Below, one piece after another: positions 21,201 to 26,713 of a stretch of DNA of 26,713 nucleotides (positions are counted from its first letter, which is position 1; the number at the start of each line of letters is the position of its first letter). The notes below the pieces were generated by a model that was given only the letters and a program-made list of their open reading frames with translations, was not told where the DNA came from and made no database searches. The position numbers and the translations under genes were made by a program. Origin of the DNA: Apostichopus californicus (taxonomy: Eukaryota > Echinodermata > Holothuroidea > Aspidochirotida > Stichopodidae); the NCBI GenBank assembly GCA_020650975.1, contig JAIPMN010020320.1, forward strand, positions 1 through 26,713, in the 5' to 3' direction.

Positions 21201-24200
21201 GATAAGCCTACAAGAAAATTATAACAGAAAAATCTAGATTTTGAAAAAAAATATCTGCACTGGTGAGATCACAAACCACCTGTGATTCACTTCCCAGAGT
21301 GAGGGGAGGCATTATAAAGCCATACCAAATTATTAATGATTCCACAAAAGATGAATATTTCACACCATGTGGACTGCCTTTTCTTTCCAGTAAGGAAACA
21401 AAGTGACTTGAAGTGAATGAAGTAACAGCATGGTAAATTACTTTCATCCCAGCTTTATATTCTTCTCATTTTTTTCTTGCTCTCTATTTCTTCCTCTTCG
21501 ATCCAAAACAAGTAAAACCAAATGCGCACTTTTCCATGCCAAACAAACCTCGTAAATGGCGAAACCTATGGTCAAGTTGTCGATGCCCATTTTACGTTGC
21601 TTTCTGCGGTTCTTCTGCATGAGTGCTACCATAAAGGTTCCTCCGGTCTTAGGGATGTTGGGATCATCTTCTTCCTCGTCATCATCTTCTGGGTCATCCT
21701 CCTCCTCTAGACCCAGAGCAAACTGAGGGTTGATCCAGAATGTATCTAACGGAGGTATATGAAAGAAAAAAAAGACTTACGTTGAGATTTTTAAGTCGCA
21801 AAGCAAGAAAATGCTCAACTTAGCAAGGAAAGAGCAATGACTATAACTAAAAGTTTTTTTCCGTTTCTTTGACAAAATGTTATATTTCTTATTTTGTTGC
21901 ATATTCTACCGCATTCTGAGTACCACCTTATGAATTTCTTTCTGTGTTTCTGTTTCTCATTTCGTGTATAAGAAGTAGAAAGCTTGATGTATTTGAGAAG
22001 TGTTTCATATTATGAGTTCTAACAAAAGAACAATTAATATATAGATTAATTGTTTATATACATTTTGCTAGGCATATTAACTACATCTTTTTCCTTCTTG
22101 TTTTAAACACACAGCCAAGGGTAACTTTTCCTTTATTATTTGCAACTTAACTGGTCTACCATTGAAGAATTTTACCCAAAATCCACAAAAGTGTGAATTT
22201 TATCCAAAATCAACACAAGTGTGAATTTTAACCAAAATCAACAAAAAGTGCTGCTCCATTGCATTTTTCTCTTTCTCATGCTTAATTGTGTGTAAACAAT
22301 TGCTGATGCACCAAATTTAAATATCAAACAAATTTATTCAGAAAATTTACCCACAGAAGTGAGAATGGCAAACAAAGTGTCCACATGTTTATGCTTTCAA
22401 GGCTTTTCCGTGACCAAAATCTTTGACCCTGTTTAAAGAACCAGTACTTAATCTTTGTAGGTTAATAGACTGCCTGGCAAACGATAAAAATCCATAGCTT
22501 TACAAAGTTTATTCAGACAAATATGCATTTAAAACATTTAAAACTAGTCTCTAAAAATTGCAGTGACATTGCAATGATTATACCACTTTCTCTGAAAATT
22601 TCTGAAACTTCCTTTGGCCCAAATCATCATTTCTTTTTTAATTTTGAAGATTTTTATGTCTCTCAGAATTCTGCATGGATGACAGGGGCCAGTTGCGATA
22701 ATTTCAAGCAAATTTTTACGGGAATTAAAAAACGATCAAAAGAGACACCCGTCTAGATTTTTGCATTAAATGACAGACTGAATCAGTAGGTACCTAATCA
22801 ATTAATTTGATTCCAAAAATCATTAACATGTGATCGGATACTAACCTTTCCTTTAACATAAAACCATTAATTTACAGTGATCATCTTAAACCATAATTAG
22901 CTGAAGAGACCAAATGATTAATAATGCAATTTGCTCCCAACTCTTTATATTCTTGTTGACATGGAAAGAGAACCTCACAAAGATCAGCCGACCTGATAAA
23001 ATCAGCTTCCCTCAAAATAACCCCAAGCCTAAACCTGCTGCAACCAAAGAACTCTAGATTTTGTACACTCATCTCCCAACATCTCTCATAATTTCTTCTC
23101 CCTGCTTTATTAATTTTATTCTCTGAAGTGTTCGTAGCAACCAACCTGGAAAGTTTCTGCAGCCGCCAGCACTCGCTCCCTTCTGCCAACGACCGGGCTG
23201 GATGTTCTCGATCCACTTCTTATTGCCACGAGTGCCTCGCATGCTCTCTGGCGAGAGGTTGCAGATGTCCACTCGAGTGAACTCTTGGATGAAGTCTTCG
23301 TACTGCATCCTGTACGTAAAATTAAAAGCCAACTGTGAGAGATATTCGTTTTGAACAACAAACTCACAACCTTGACTACTGTGACAATAGTCTACTGATA
23401 TATTAAAAATATGCAGCATTTGGTCTGTTGTCACAGATGGTGCTGCTTTTTGTTTTGTCTGTGCATTTCTTAGTTCTTCTACTAGGGGAGTCCTCTTTGC
23501 CAAGTAGATAAAAAAAATATCCATGGGCATTTTTGACTGACTCGACTAGTCAAGAAAATACGGAAACATGACAATGAACATGGCATTTTGAATAACAAGG
23601 AAGAGAGAAAGGTAGTATGTATGCGAGACATAGATGCAGCTAAGTGAGAGGGTTGCATATCCCCTCCATTATAGACACTATGTACGCATTATTTCATAAC
23701 TGAAGGTGTATACTCTGTGCAGAGGTGTCTCTCTATCATACTGAGGGACGATAACAGAAACATATTAACAGCTCAAAGCCCTGTCTACACACAAATGTTT
23801 TCAACATGTGTGATGCCGGTAATAAAATTAATAGATACTTTCACACTTCATAATGACACCAATGGGGGAAAAAAACCAGTCACCTCACATAAATCTAAAT
23901 TACATTGATCAAAGTTATGAATGGAAGAGAGTTATTTCTGGTATGCTGTGGTCTGTAGCTCTAGCCGCCCACATGATTCTCCACCCACATTAACAAAACA
24001 AATTAAGGTTTTAAAAGACTCAAAGGAAAAACAAACAATAATGACACATTTTTGGTTATGTAGAGTTAGGCATATGAATATGCGTATCAGGAACCACAGT
24101 CAACCATGTACTTCACTAGCCAGTTTTCACAAGTAGAACTGCAAATGATCACTGGAACGACACTAATGTATCACACATACAGTACATATGTAGACAGAAC

Positions 24201-26282
24201 ACATGACAATATGTAAGCAATGCTGCCGAGCCAGACAGATGTGTGAGCTATTAGAGAGGAATGTTCTGTGTGAAGTACATTCAGGTATGAGGCAATTCTC
24301 CTGAATGAAGTGCTTTGGATTCAGTTAAATCTTGACCCAAAAGTTGTTGATCAGTAAGTGGTTAACAAATTGACATATCACAACACAAATACTTTCTTCC
24401 AAAACATGTCTTTTGAACTGCAGTACAAAGTTTTAGCAAAAATTTTGAACAAAGACTAATGTCAGCCAGACTTATTTTTCCATCTCCCATTTCTTTAAGA
24501 CTAGTCATTCCTTTAATCATCACTACATCCAGACTCACCAAAATTCGCCATCGTCGCTGAGTACCAAGCCAAGTTCGTCACGTTCCTTCTGGTTGATGTA
24601 CTTCCACTCGCCAGATCTATGAAAGAAAAGAAAAATCATATAGATTAAAAAGCAAATCAGTTGTATAAGCTTTCATATTTTTATGAAATGTTAAAGAAAC
24701 TTCATAACATTTAAACTGAAATGTTGAACACTAGTGTATGTAGAGGGTGCAGCATAACTTCCCCCACATTGTGAAATCTTGATTGATGAGAAACTCCATT
24801 ATTACTCTGTAGCATCAACGTCATAAACAGCTGCTGTATACCTTGAGTAAACTGTTATCGGGGAAAATATGGACGTTTAGCATTGACCTACCACACTGTT
24901 GCAGCCAATATATGTAGCCTAGCCTTCTTTGTACATAAGAATTAACTTTCAAGGGTGAAGCTGTTATTGTTTTATAGGATGGTTACTGGCTCCTTTTACT
25001 ATTAAGAATGAATATTTTGTTGAGTTTGCACAGACCTGGTGAACTTGTGATTTTGTGTGAATTTAGTTGGAAGTAAAATACTTTCAGTCTTCTTCTGTCT
25101 TTCTGTGGATTAGTCTGCCTCCTCAAGATACAGAAGCTGACACTCTGTCAAATTTTAAAGCTTTACTTAATATGACTCATCTTTACTCAATGCAATAGCA
25201 GTCCTTTGTTACTCTGTTCCTCTTTTCTCAGTTTCACTTTCAGTTCCACTTTATTTCCTTTATGTATCTTCCACGGAGGTATAAGATACAAACATACATT
25301 AACGAATAGAGATAGCACATAACATAATTGTGCAACAAGACTTAAAGTGTGTGTTAGGCTATATACAGTAAGAATCATGTGTTGATGTTATGGTTTGTGT
25401 TGTTGTTGTTACTCCTTTGGGGACAGATTACTTATTGGTCTTGAGTAGTGGAAGTACTCAACAACTTTGAAACAACAACACCAAACAATGACTTACTTGT
25501 CACTCCATCGACCATTCCACTCTTTCTGACCCCATGGATTTCTCAGTCGGATTAGGCGAACTTTTTGCTTTCCAGACTGTGTGCTGACATTGACCTATTC
25601 GGACAGAAGAAAGACGATGAAAGTGTGTCAAAGTTTGAGAGGTGGCCCGGGTGAGAGGCAGGTGGGGGCTGGGGAAATACCTTTGACTCACAATTTCTCT
25701 CTCAAGATTGACATACCACAATGGTTCATAATTTTGTTTTTCTTATTCTTACCCTTTCCTTCTGAATTTAAAATTTCCAAGTTACCACTTCTCCCTCCCA
25801 ACATTTTGGAATGTTGACACTTACTCCACTTAAAACTGCAGCTCATGCATGGGTAAAGCCAGCAGGGTAAATAATATATATCCCCTCCCATAAACAGACC
25901 TCCCTAAGTCCCCACCTTGCATTGAAACTAAACAACCAGACTGAACCTTTTCTTGAATAGCAAAAAGTAAAGAGGTGAATAGTACAGCAAACAGAAGGTC
26001 ATGTAGACCAATCAAATGTATGCAATTACTTTCTTGACATCCGTCATGGTGTAGGCGTGTCCAACCACCAGTCCAGAGTTAGTGACAGCTTCCATTCCTC
26101 TGCCAGCCTGGTCAATGGAGCTACCGATCTGAGCATCGCGCTCGTAAGCCTTCAGCAAAACACGGAACAAGTTCCTGGGTGTTTTGTCTCGAAGATTGAA
26201 ACTCTCCGAGATACCACCGGTGAAGTCTTCCATGGCTTCGATGGTGTTTCCTCCCTTGAGTGACTCGTAAGAGCCATGGAGC
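6197..26282 (-). CDS. Classical calpain (Ca2+-dependent cysteine protease), 3' sixteen exons, partial at N-terminus
   Basis: Joined coding exons, in transcript order on the minus strand: 26282-26030, 25594-25497, 24616-24539, 23309-23146, 21745-21549, 20805-20597, 20367-20325, 19069-19040, 15161-15078, 14512-14455, 10056-9998, 9587-9519, 9232-9154, 8274-8158, 7518-7466, 6223-6197. All junctions are GT-AG and the phases add up to 538 uninterrupted codons plus a TAG stop. Domain order in this partial protein: PC2 protease half (about 1-160, catalytic His75 in GHAYTMT and Asn103 in RNPWG), C2-like domain III (about 160-335), linker (about 333-370), penta-EF-hand domain (about 370-538). Calpains make limited, Ca2+-triggered cuts in cytosolic and cytoskeletal proteins. 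The catalytic Cys and N-terminus lie beyond position 26713. Family membership is very secure. Which calpain paralogue it is cannot be decided here; the PEF tail makes it a classical rather than an atypical calpain. Confidence 0.95.
6224..7465 (-). other. Calpain intron (last)
   Basis: AT-rich, 1242 nt, with GTAAGT donor and CTACAG acceptor. No repeat family or nested gene is seen. Confidence 0.85.
7466..7518 (-). CDS. Calpain exon: degenerate EF-hand 5
   Basis: This 53-nt exon encodes residues 514-530, its first two bases completing Asp513: [17 protein letters not shown]. It occupies the place of the ~59-nt EF5 exon of vertebrate calpains and is two codons shorter. EF5 in PEF proteins does not normally bind Ca2+ and forms the dimer interface. 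The acceptor is TAACAG and the donor is GTAAGT. Exact phase fit with both neighbours supports it despite low sequence conservation. Confidence 0.88.
7519..8157 (-). other. Calpain intron between EF4 and EF5 exons
   Basis: 639 nt, AT-rich with A/T homopolymers near 7590-7630; nothing else recognised. Confidence 0.85.
8158..8274 (-). CDS. Calpain exon: EF-hand 4
   Basis: This 117-nt exon encodes residues 475-512 with split codons at both ends. It reads [20 protein letters not shown] then [18 protein letters not shown], aligning with the calpain stretch L-x-x-R-Y-x-x-x-x-x-x-I-x-F-D-x-F. The fourth loop lacks the Glu at position 12 and is unlikely to bind Ca2+ tightly, as in other calpains. The acceptor is ATATAG and the donor is GTAAGA. 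Confidence 0.95.
8275..9153 (-). other. Calpain intron between EF3 and EF4 exons
   Basis: 879 nt. A short cluster resembling ccctaaccc near 8406-8426 is too brief to be telomeric. No gene is seen. Confidence 0.85.
9154..9232 (-). CDS. Calpain exon: EF-hand 3 (canonical Ca2+ loop)
   Basis: This 79-nt exon encodes residues 448-473 plus one base of Gly474. [18 protein letters not shown] contains the complete loop [12 protein letters not shown], followed by LRAAMKSVG, the calpain helix L-R-x-A-x-x-x-x-G. The acceptor is TTCAG and the donor is GTAAGA. Exon length equals the vertebrate 79-nt exon as I recall it. An open frame on the opposite strand here is an antisense shadow. Confidence 0.96.
9519..9587 (-). 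CDS. Calpain exon: EF-hand 2 (canonical Ca2+ loop)
   Basis: This 69-nt exon encodes residues 425-447. With the Asp from the previous exon it forms the loop [12 protein letters not shown], which has acidic or amide residues at positions 1, 3 and 5, Gly at 6, a hydrophobic residue at 8 and Glu at 12, so it should bind Ca2+. The exiting helix [12 protein letters not shown] matches the calpain F-x-x-L-W-x-x-x-x-x-W pattern. The acceptor is AAAG and the donor is GTAAGA. Confidence 0.96.
9588..9997 (-). other. Calpain intron inside EF-hand 2 loop
   Basis: 410 nt between the GAT and ACT codons of the EF2 loop; nothing recognised apart from a G-rich run near 9651-9670. Confidence 0.85.
9998..10056 (-). 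CDS. Calpain exon: EF-hand 1 loop and start of EF-hand 2
   Basis: This 59-nt exon encodes residues 406-424. [19 protein letters not shown] matches the G-F-S-x-E-x-C-x-x-M-x-x-L-x-D string of classical calpains. It is two codons shorter than the ~65-nt vertebrate exon I recall, and the shortfall falls in the non-canonical EF1 loop. The acceptor is TTTCAG. The donor is GTATCC, a weak site, but it gives the exact junction for the Asp-Thr-Asp of the EF2 loop. Confidence 0.93.
13345..13800. repeat. Degenerate ~149-bp tandem array, about three copies
   Basis: acttcctttgatgttatgaacatgatt at 13351 is echoed by acttccttaaatactatgtacatgatt at 13500, followed in both by (c)atgaaacag/gtgaaacag and tttatattca. 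A third, more diverged copy starts near 13647 with tgtacatgttactatgt and again ends in gtgactatcttta. Divergence is high, so the array is old. Confidence 0.6.
13896..14405. repeat. 15-bp minisatellite in calpain intron
   Basis: About 34 copies of a 15-bp unit close to tctggcccagctgag. The variant gagtatggtcca recurs at 13953, 14043, 14163, 14208 and 14311, at spacings of 90, 120, 45 and 103, i.e. multiples of 15 until one 2-bp slip. Because 15 is divisible by three the array is open in several frames on both strands (Gly-Pro-x-Glu-Ser-like on plus, Gly-Pro-Asp-Ser-like on minus). It is intronic and starts about 50 bp beyond the EF1 donor; an in-frame stop separates it from the exon. Confidence 0.92.
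14455..14512 (-). CDS. Calpain exon: EF-hand 1, first part
   Basis: This 58-nt exon encodes residues 386-404 plus one base of Glu405. [19 protein letters not shown] matches the calpain EF1 entering helix (pattern E-L-x-x-x-L-N). The acceptor is TTTTAG and the donor is GTAAGC. A 58-nt exon here is, as I recall, identical to the vertebrate size. Reading on into the intron in frame meets a stop before the nearby 15-bp minisatellite, so intron retention would not translate that repeat. Confidence 0.95.
14513..15077 (-). other. Calpain intron at start of PEF domain
   Basis: 565 nt, AT-rich, with a small tandem of atcaattaaaa near 14990-15045. No gene is seen. Confidence 0.85.
15078..15161 (-). 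CDS. Calpain exon: end of linker and first helix of PEF domain
   Basis: This 84-nt exon encodes residues 358-385. It begins [10 protein letters not shown], a flexible Pro/Gln-rich spacer, then [12 protein letters not shown], the amphipathic helix that opens the penta-EF-hand domain (compare the F-x-x-L-x-G-x-D of classical calpains). The acceptor is GTATAG and the donor is GTAAGT. Phase 0 at both ends. Confidence 0.92.
17232..17291 (-). other. Candidate in-frame cassette exon of the calpain linker (60 nt)
   Basis: On the minus strand a pyrimidine-rich acceptor region ending CAGAG is followed by 20 open codons ([20 protein letters not shown]) and a strong GTAAGC donor. If the acceptor at 17291 is used, the exon is phase 0 at both ends, as required between the 30-nt linker exon and the PEPTPQQ exon. 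The Lys-rich peptide would fall where vertebrate CAPN3 carries its Lys-rich IS2 insert. This may be chance; there is no transcript evidence. Confidence 0.3.
17518..17577. repeat. Perfect 60-bp palindrome
   Basis: gaaaactggacggatgtat... at 17518-17546 is the exact reverse complement of 17549-17577, with a central TA that is itself palindromic. There is no loop, so it would extrude as a cruciform or hairpin. It lies in the linker intron. Confidence 0.97.
19040..19069 (-). CDS. Calpain exon: Ala/Pro linker (30 nt micro-exon)
   Basis: A 30-nt exon encodes [10 protein letters not shown] (residues 348-357). The acceptor is TTTTAG before 19069 and the donor is GTATGA after 19040. It is phase 0 at both ends, so it could be included or skipped without changing frame. 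Support comes from splice sites, phase and a composition that matches the following PEPTPQQ exon. No homology can be judged in ten residues, so this is the least certain of the sixteen exons. Confidence 0.7.
19070..20324 (-). other. Calpain intron between the two linker micro-exons
   Basis: 1255 nt, AT-rich with A/T homopolymers near 19680 and 19950. Short open frames have no motif; nothing else is seen. Confidence 0.8.
20325..20367 (-). CDS. Calpain exon: linker between domain III and PEF domain (43 nt)
   Basis: This short exon encodes residues 334-347 ([14 protein letters not shown]), with its first base completing Gly333. It is supported by an AACAG acceptor, a GTAACG donor and exact phase fit between the domain III exon (ends phase 2) and the next linker exon (starts phase 0). 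The acidic, Gly-containing stretch resembles the linker that joins domain III to the EF-hands in classical calpains. The sequence itself is not diagnostic; position and phase carry the call. Confidence 0.85.
20597..20805 (-). CDS. Calpain exon: C-terminal half of domain III
   Basis: This 209-nt exon encodes residues 264-332 plus two bases of codon 333. Motifs visible in order are [20 protein letters not shown], the RYKLPVGRY turn, [20 protein letters not shown], and a short tail ending SSAG. The P-S-T-F-x-P-x-x-E-G-D-F-x-L-R string is a very strong calpain domain III signature. The acceptor is TTTCAG and the donor is GTAAGA. The DQDG stretch at the start lies in the loop that varies most between calpains. 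Confidence 0.96.
20806..21548 (-). other. Calpain intron within domain III
   Basis: 743 nt, no repeat or gene recognised. Confidence 0.85.
21549..21745 (-). CDS. Calpain exon: domain III with acidic loop
   Basis: This 197-nt exon encodes residues 199-263. It starts [10 protein letters not shown], then has an acidic loop (about residues 210-226, nearly all Asp/Glu), then [15 protein letters not shown] and [11 protein letters not shown], all in the usual order for calpain domain III (C2L/CBSW). In calpains this acidic loop sits next to a basic strand and is thought to act as a Ca2+ and phospholipid-responsive switch. The acceptor is GTTAG. The donor is GTTTGT, non-consensus at +3 and +4, but the frame requires it. 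Confidence 0.94.
21746..23145 (-). other. Calpain intron at the start of domain III
   Basis: 1400 nt, AT-rich, with a three-copy 28-bp tandem near 22167-22250 (listed separately) and nothing else recognised. Confidence 0.85.
22167..22250. repeat. Three-copy 28-bp tandem repeat
   Basis: gaattttaccc/gaattttatcc/gaattttaacc followed by aaaatc(c/a)ac(a)aaagtgt begins at 22167, 22195 and 22223, a strict 28-bp period with few changes. Confidence 0.85.
23146..23309 (-). CDS. Calpain exon: end of PC2 and start of C2-like domain III
   Basis: This 164-nt exon encodes residues 144-197 with split codons on both sides. It begins [21 protein letters not shown], the end of the protease core (the family hallmark is D-x-C-N-L), and continues to [14 protein letters not shown], the G-x-A-G-G-C-x-N pattern that opens domain III. 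The acceptor is GTACAG and the donor is GTTGGT, a weaker donor than its neighbours. The G at the exon end plus AT from the next exon makes the Asp of the conserved D-T-F-W. Confidence 0.94.
23310..24538 (-). other. Calpain intron within the end of PC2
   Basis: 1229 nt; nothing recognised. Open frames next to the exon are extensions of the exon into intron sequence. Confidence 0.85.
24539..24616 (-). CDS. Calpain exon: PC2 segment before domain III
   Basis: This 78-nt exon encodes residues 118-142 with split codons at both ends. It reads SGEWKYI then [16 protein letters not shown], matching the calpain segment between the Asn loop and domain III; the acidic DDGEFW run precedes the conserved Met-x-x-x-Asp-Phe helix. 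The acceptor is CATAG and the donor is GTGAGT. A 78-nt exon at this place is, as I recall it, also the vertebrate calpain size. Confidence 0.93.
24617..25496 (-). other. Calpain intron after the catalytic-Asn exon
   Basis: 880 nt, AT-rich, no repeat family or gene recognised. Confidence 0.85.
25497..25594 (-). CDS. Calpain exon: catalytic Asn (RNPWG) of PC2
   Basis: This 98-nt exon encodes residues 85-116 plus two bases of codon 117. It carries [20 protein letters not shown], the calpain signature in which Asn103 (codon at 25538-25540) completes the Cys-His-Asn triad and the following Trp lines the active site. The acceptor is GAATAG before 25594 and the donor is GTAAGT after 25497. It starts in phase 0, continuing from DVKK of the preceding exon through VNVSTQSGK, a polar loop of variable length in calpains. 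Confidence 0.95.
25595..26029 (-). other. Calpain intron between catalytic His and Asn exons
   Basis: 435 nt, with a G-rich stretch near 25640-25675; nothing else recognised. Confidence 0.85.
26030..26282 (-). CDS. Calpain exon: PC2 protease half with catalytic His
   Basis: This 253-nt exon encodes 84 full codons (residues 1-84 of the visible fragment) and begins with the last base of a split codon. It opens with [11 protein letters not shown] and EAMEDFTGG, the block that follows the inter-lobe region in calpains, and ends with [13 protein letters not shown], in which His75 (codon at 26057-26059) is the family's catalytic histidine. The acceptor is TGTAG before 26282 and the donor is GTAATT after 26030. 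From memory, vertebrate calpain genes split this region into two exons of about 169 and 84 nt, and 253 is exactly their sum, so one intron appears absent here. The upstream exon is outside the window. Confidence 0.95.
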
Positions 26283-26713
26283 CTACAGATAAATCATAGA
26301 GAATCACATGAGCAAGCAGTAAGGGTGGCCCATAATATATATGGAGCCTTGCTTTAAATCAAGAAAACGACAAACAAGAGGGAATATTGGATCACACAGA
26401 ACTTCACATCTCACATCTCCCTCAGCTGAATATTTGATGCAGGTTTCATGCATCTATTTTGATAGATTGTGGATACCAATGCAGTTCCCTCTTAAATTGA
26501 TTGGTAATAAAGGGACTTCCCATTTTTAGATATGAACTAGTCACTAGTGAGCAAGAGCTTGAGAGAGCCAGGTCAGTTTGTCAGGCAGGGGCATAGCGAG
26601 CGGAGGGGTGTCACACCCCCCCAATAATTTGGTCGCTGTCGGCAAATTTTGGGTCTGTCGGCAAAAGGAGAAAAGGTGAAGAGAGCGGAAGGGGAAGAAA
26701 GAAGGAAAGCTGA
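26283..26713 (-). other. Calpain intron, incomplete at window edge
   Basis: Intron sequence upstream of the PC2 exon. The exons for PC1 and the N-terminus must lie beyond the window. The right end is occupied by a hAT-like repeat. Confidence 0.8.
26586..26713. mobile_element. hAT-like repeat end, truncated by window edge
   Basis: The sequence starts caggggcatagcgagcgg and continues with a G/C-rich stretch (ggggtgtcacacccccccaa) and tandem gtcggcaaattttgggtct-like words. The CAGGGGC(G/A)TAGC start is typical of hAT terminal inverted repeats. The other end and target duplication are not in the window. Confidence 0.45.

Overview
The window is one end of a large animal gene plus its downstream flank. 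It is eukaryotic: AT-rich, intron-dense, full of microsatellites, minisatellites, a tRNA-derived SINE and hAT-like DNA-transposon ends, with no prokaryotic operon structure. The gene architecture (a classical calpain with a penta-EF-hand tail and vertebrate-like exon sizes) and the recurrent aggcctac words in the spacers suggest a marine invertebrate deuterostome, perhaps an echinoderm. That assignment is an inference and not firm.

The only protein-coding gene I can support lies on the minus strand and runs from beyond the right edge of the window to a stop codon at 6197-6199. Sixteen exons can be placed by reading frame, splice sites and family motifs. They join without a phase error into 538 codons plus a stop. 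They encode the second half of the cysteine-protease core (PC2, with catalytic His at 26057-26059 and catalytic Asn at 25538-25540), the C2-like/CBSW domain III with its acidic loop, a short Ala/Pro/Gln linker made by two tiny exons, and a penta-EF-hand (PEF) calcium-binding domain ending in the calpain-type MYS terminus. The N-terminal exons, including the catalytic Cys (PC1), lie outside the window to the right.

Layout from left to right: 1-5900 is the downstream flank, carrying a 42/21-bp minisatellite, a hairpin with a tRNA-like box, a hAT-like non-autonomous element (1074-1970), a perfect 29-bp-arm hairpin (2809-2882), an intact SINE in reverse orientation flanked by a 13-bp target duplication (2957-3350), and a ~97-bp tandem duplication (5174-5370). 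The probable 3' UTR covers about 5900-6196. From 6197 to 14512 lie the PEF exons, with one 4.4-kb intron holding a degenerate ~149-bp tandem array and a 15-bp minisatellite. From 15078 to 20805 lie the linker exons and the end of domain III; the 3.9-kb intron there holds a perfect 60-bp palindrome and a possible in-frame 60-nt cassette exon. From 21549 to 26282 lie domain III and PC2. The right edge holds the beginning of another hAT-like repeat.

I found no CRISPR array, no conventional tRNA or rRNA gene and no second protein gene. The most interesting items are the possible alternative exon in the calpain linker, the two perfect 29-bp-arm inverted repeats, and the bidirectionally open 15-bp minisatellite beside an EF-hand exon.
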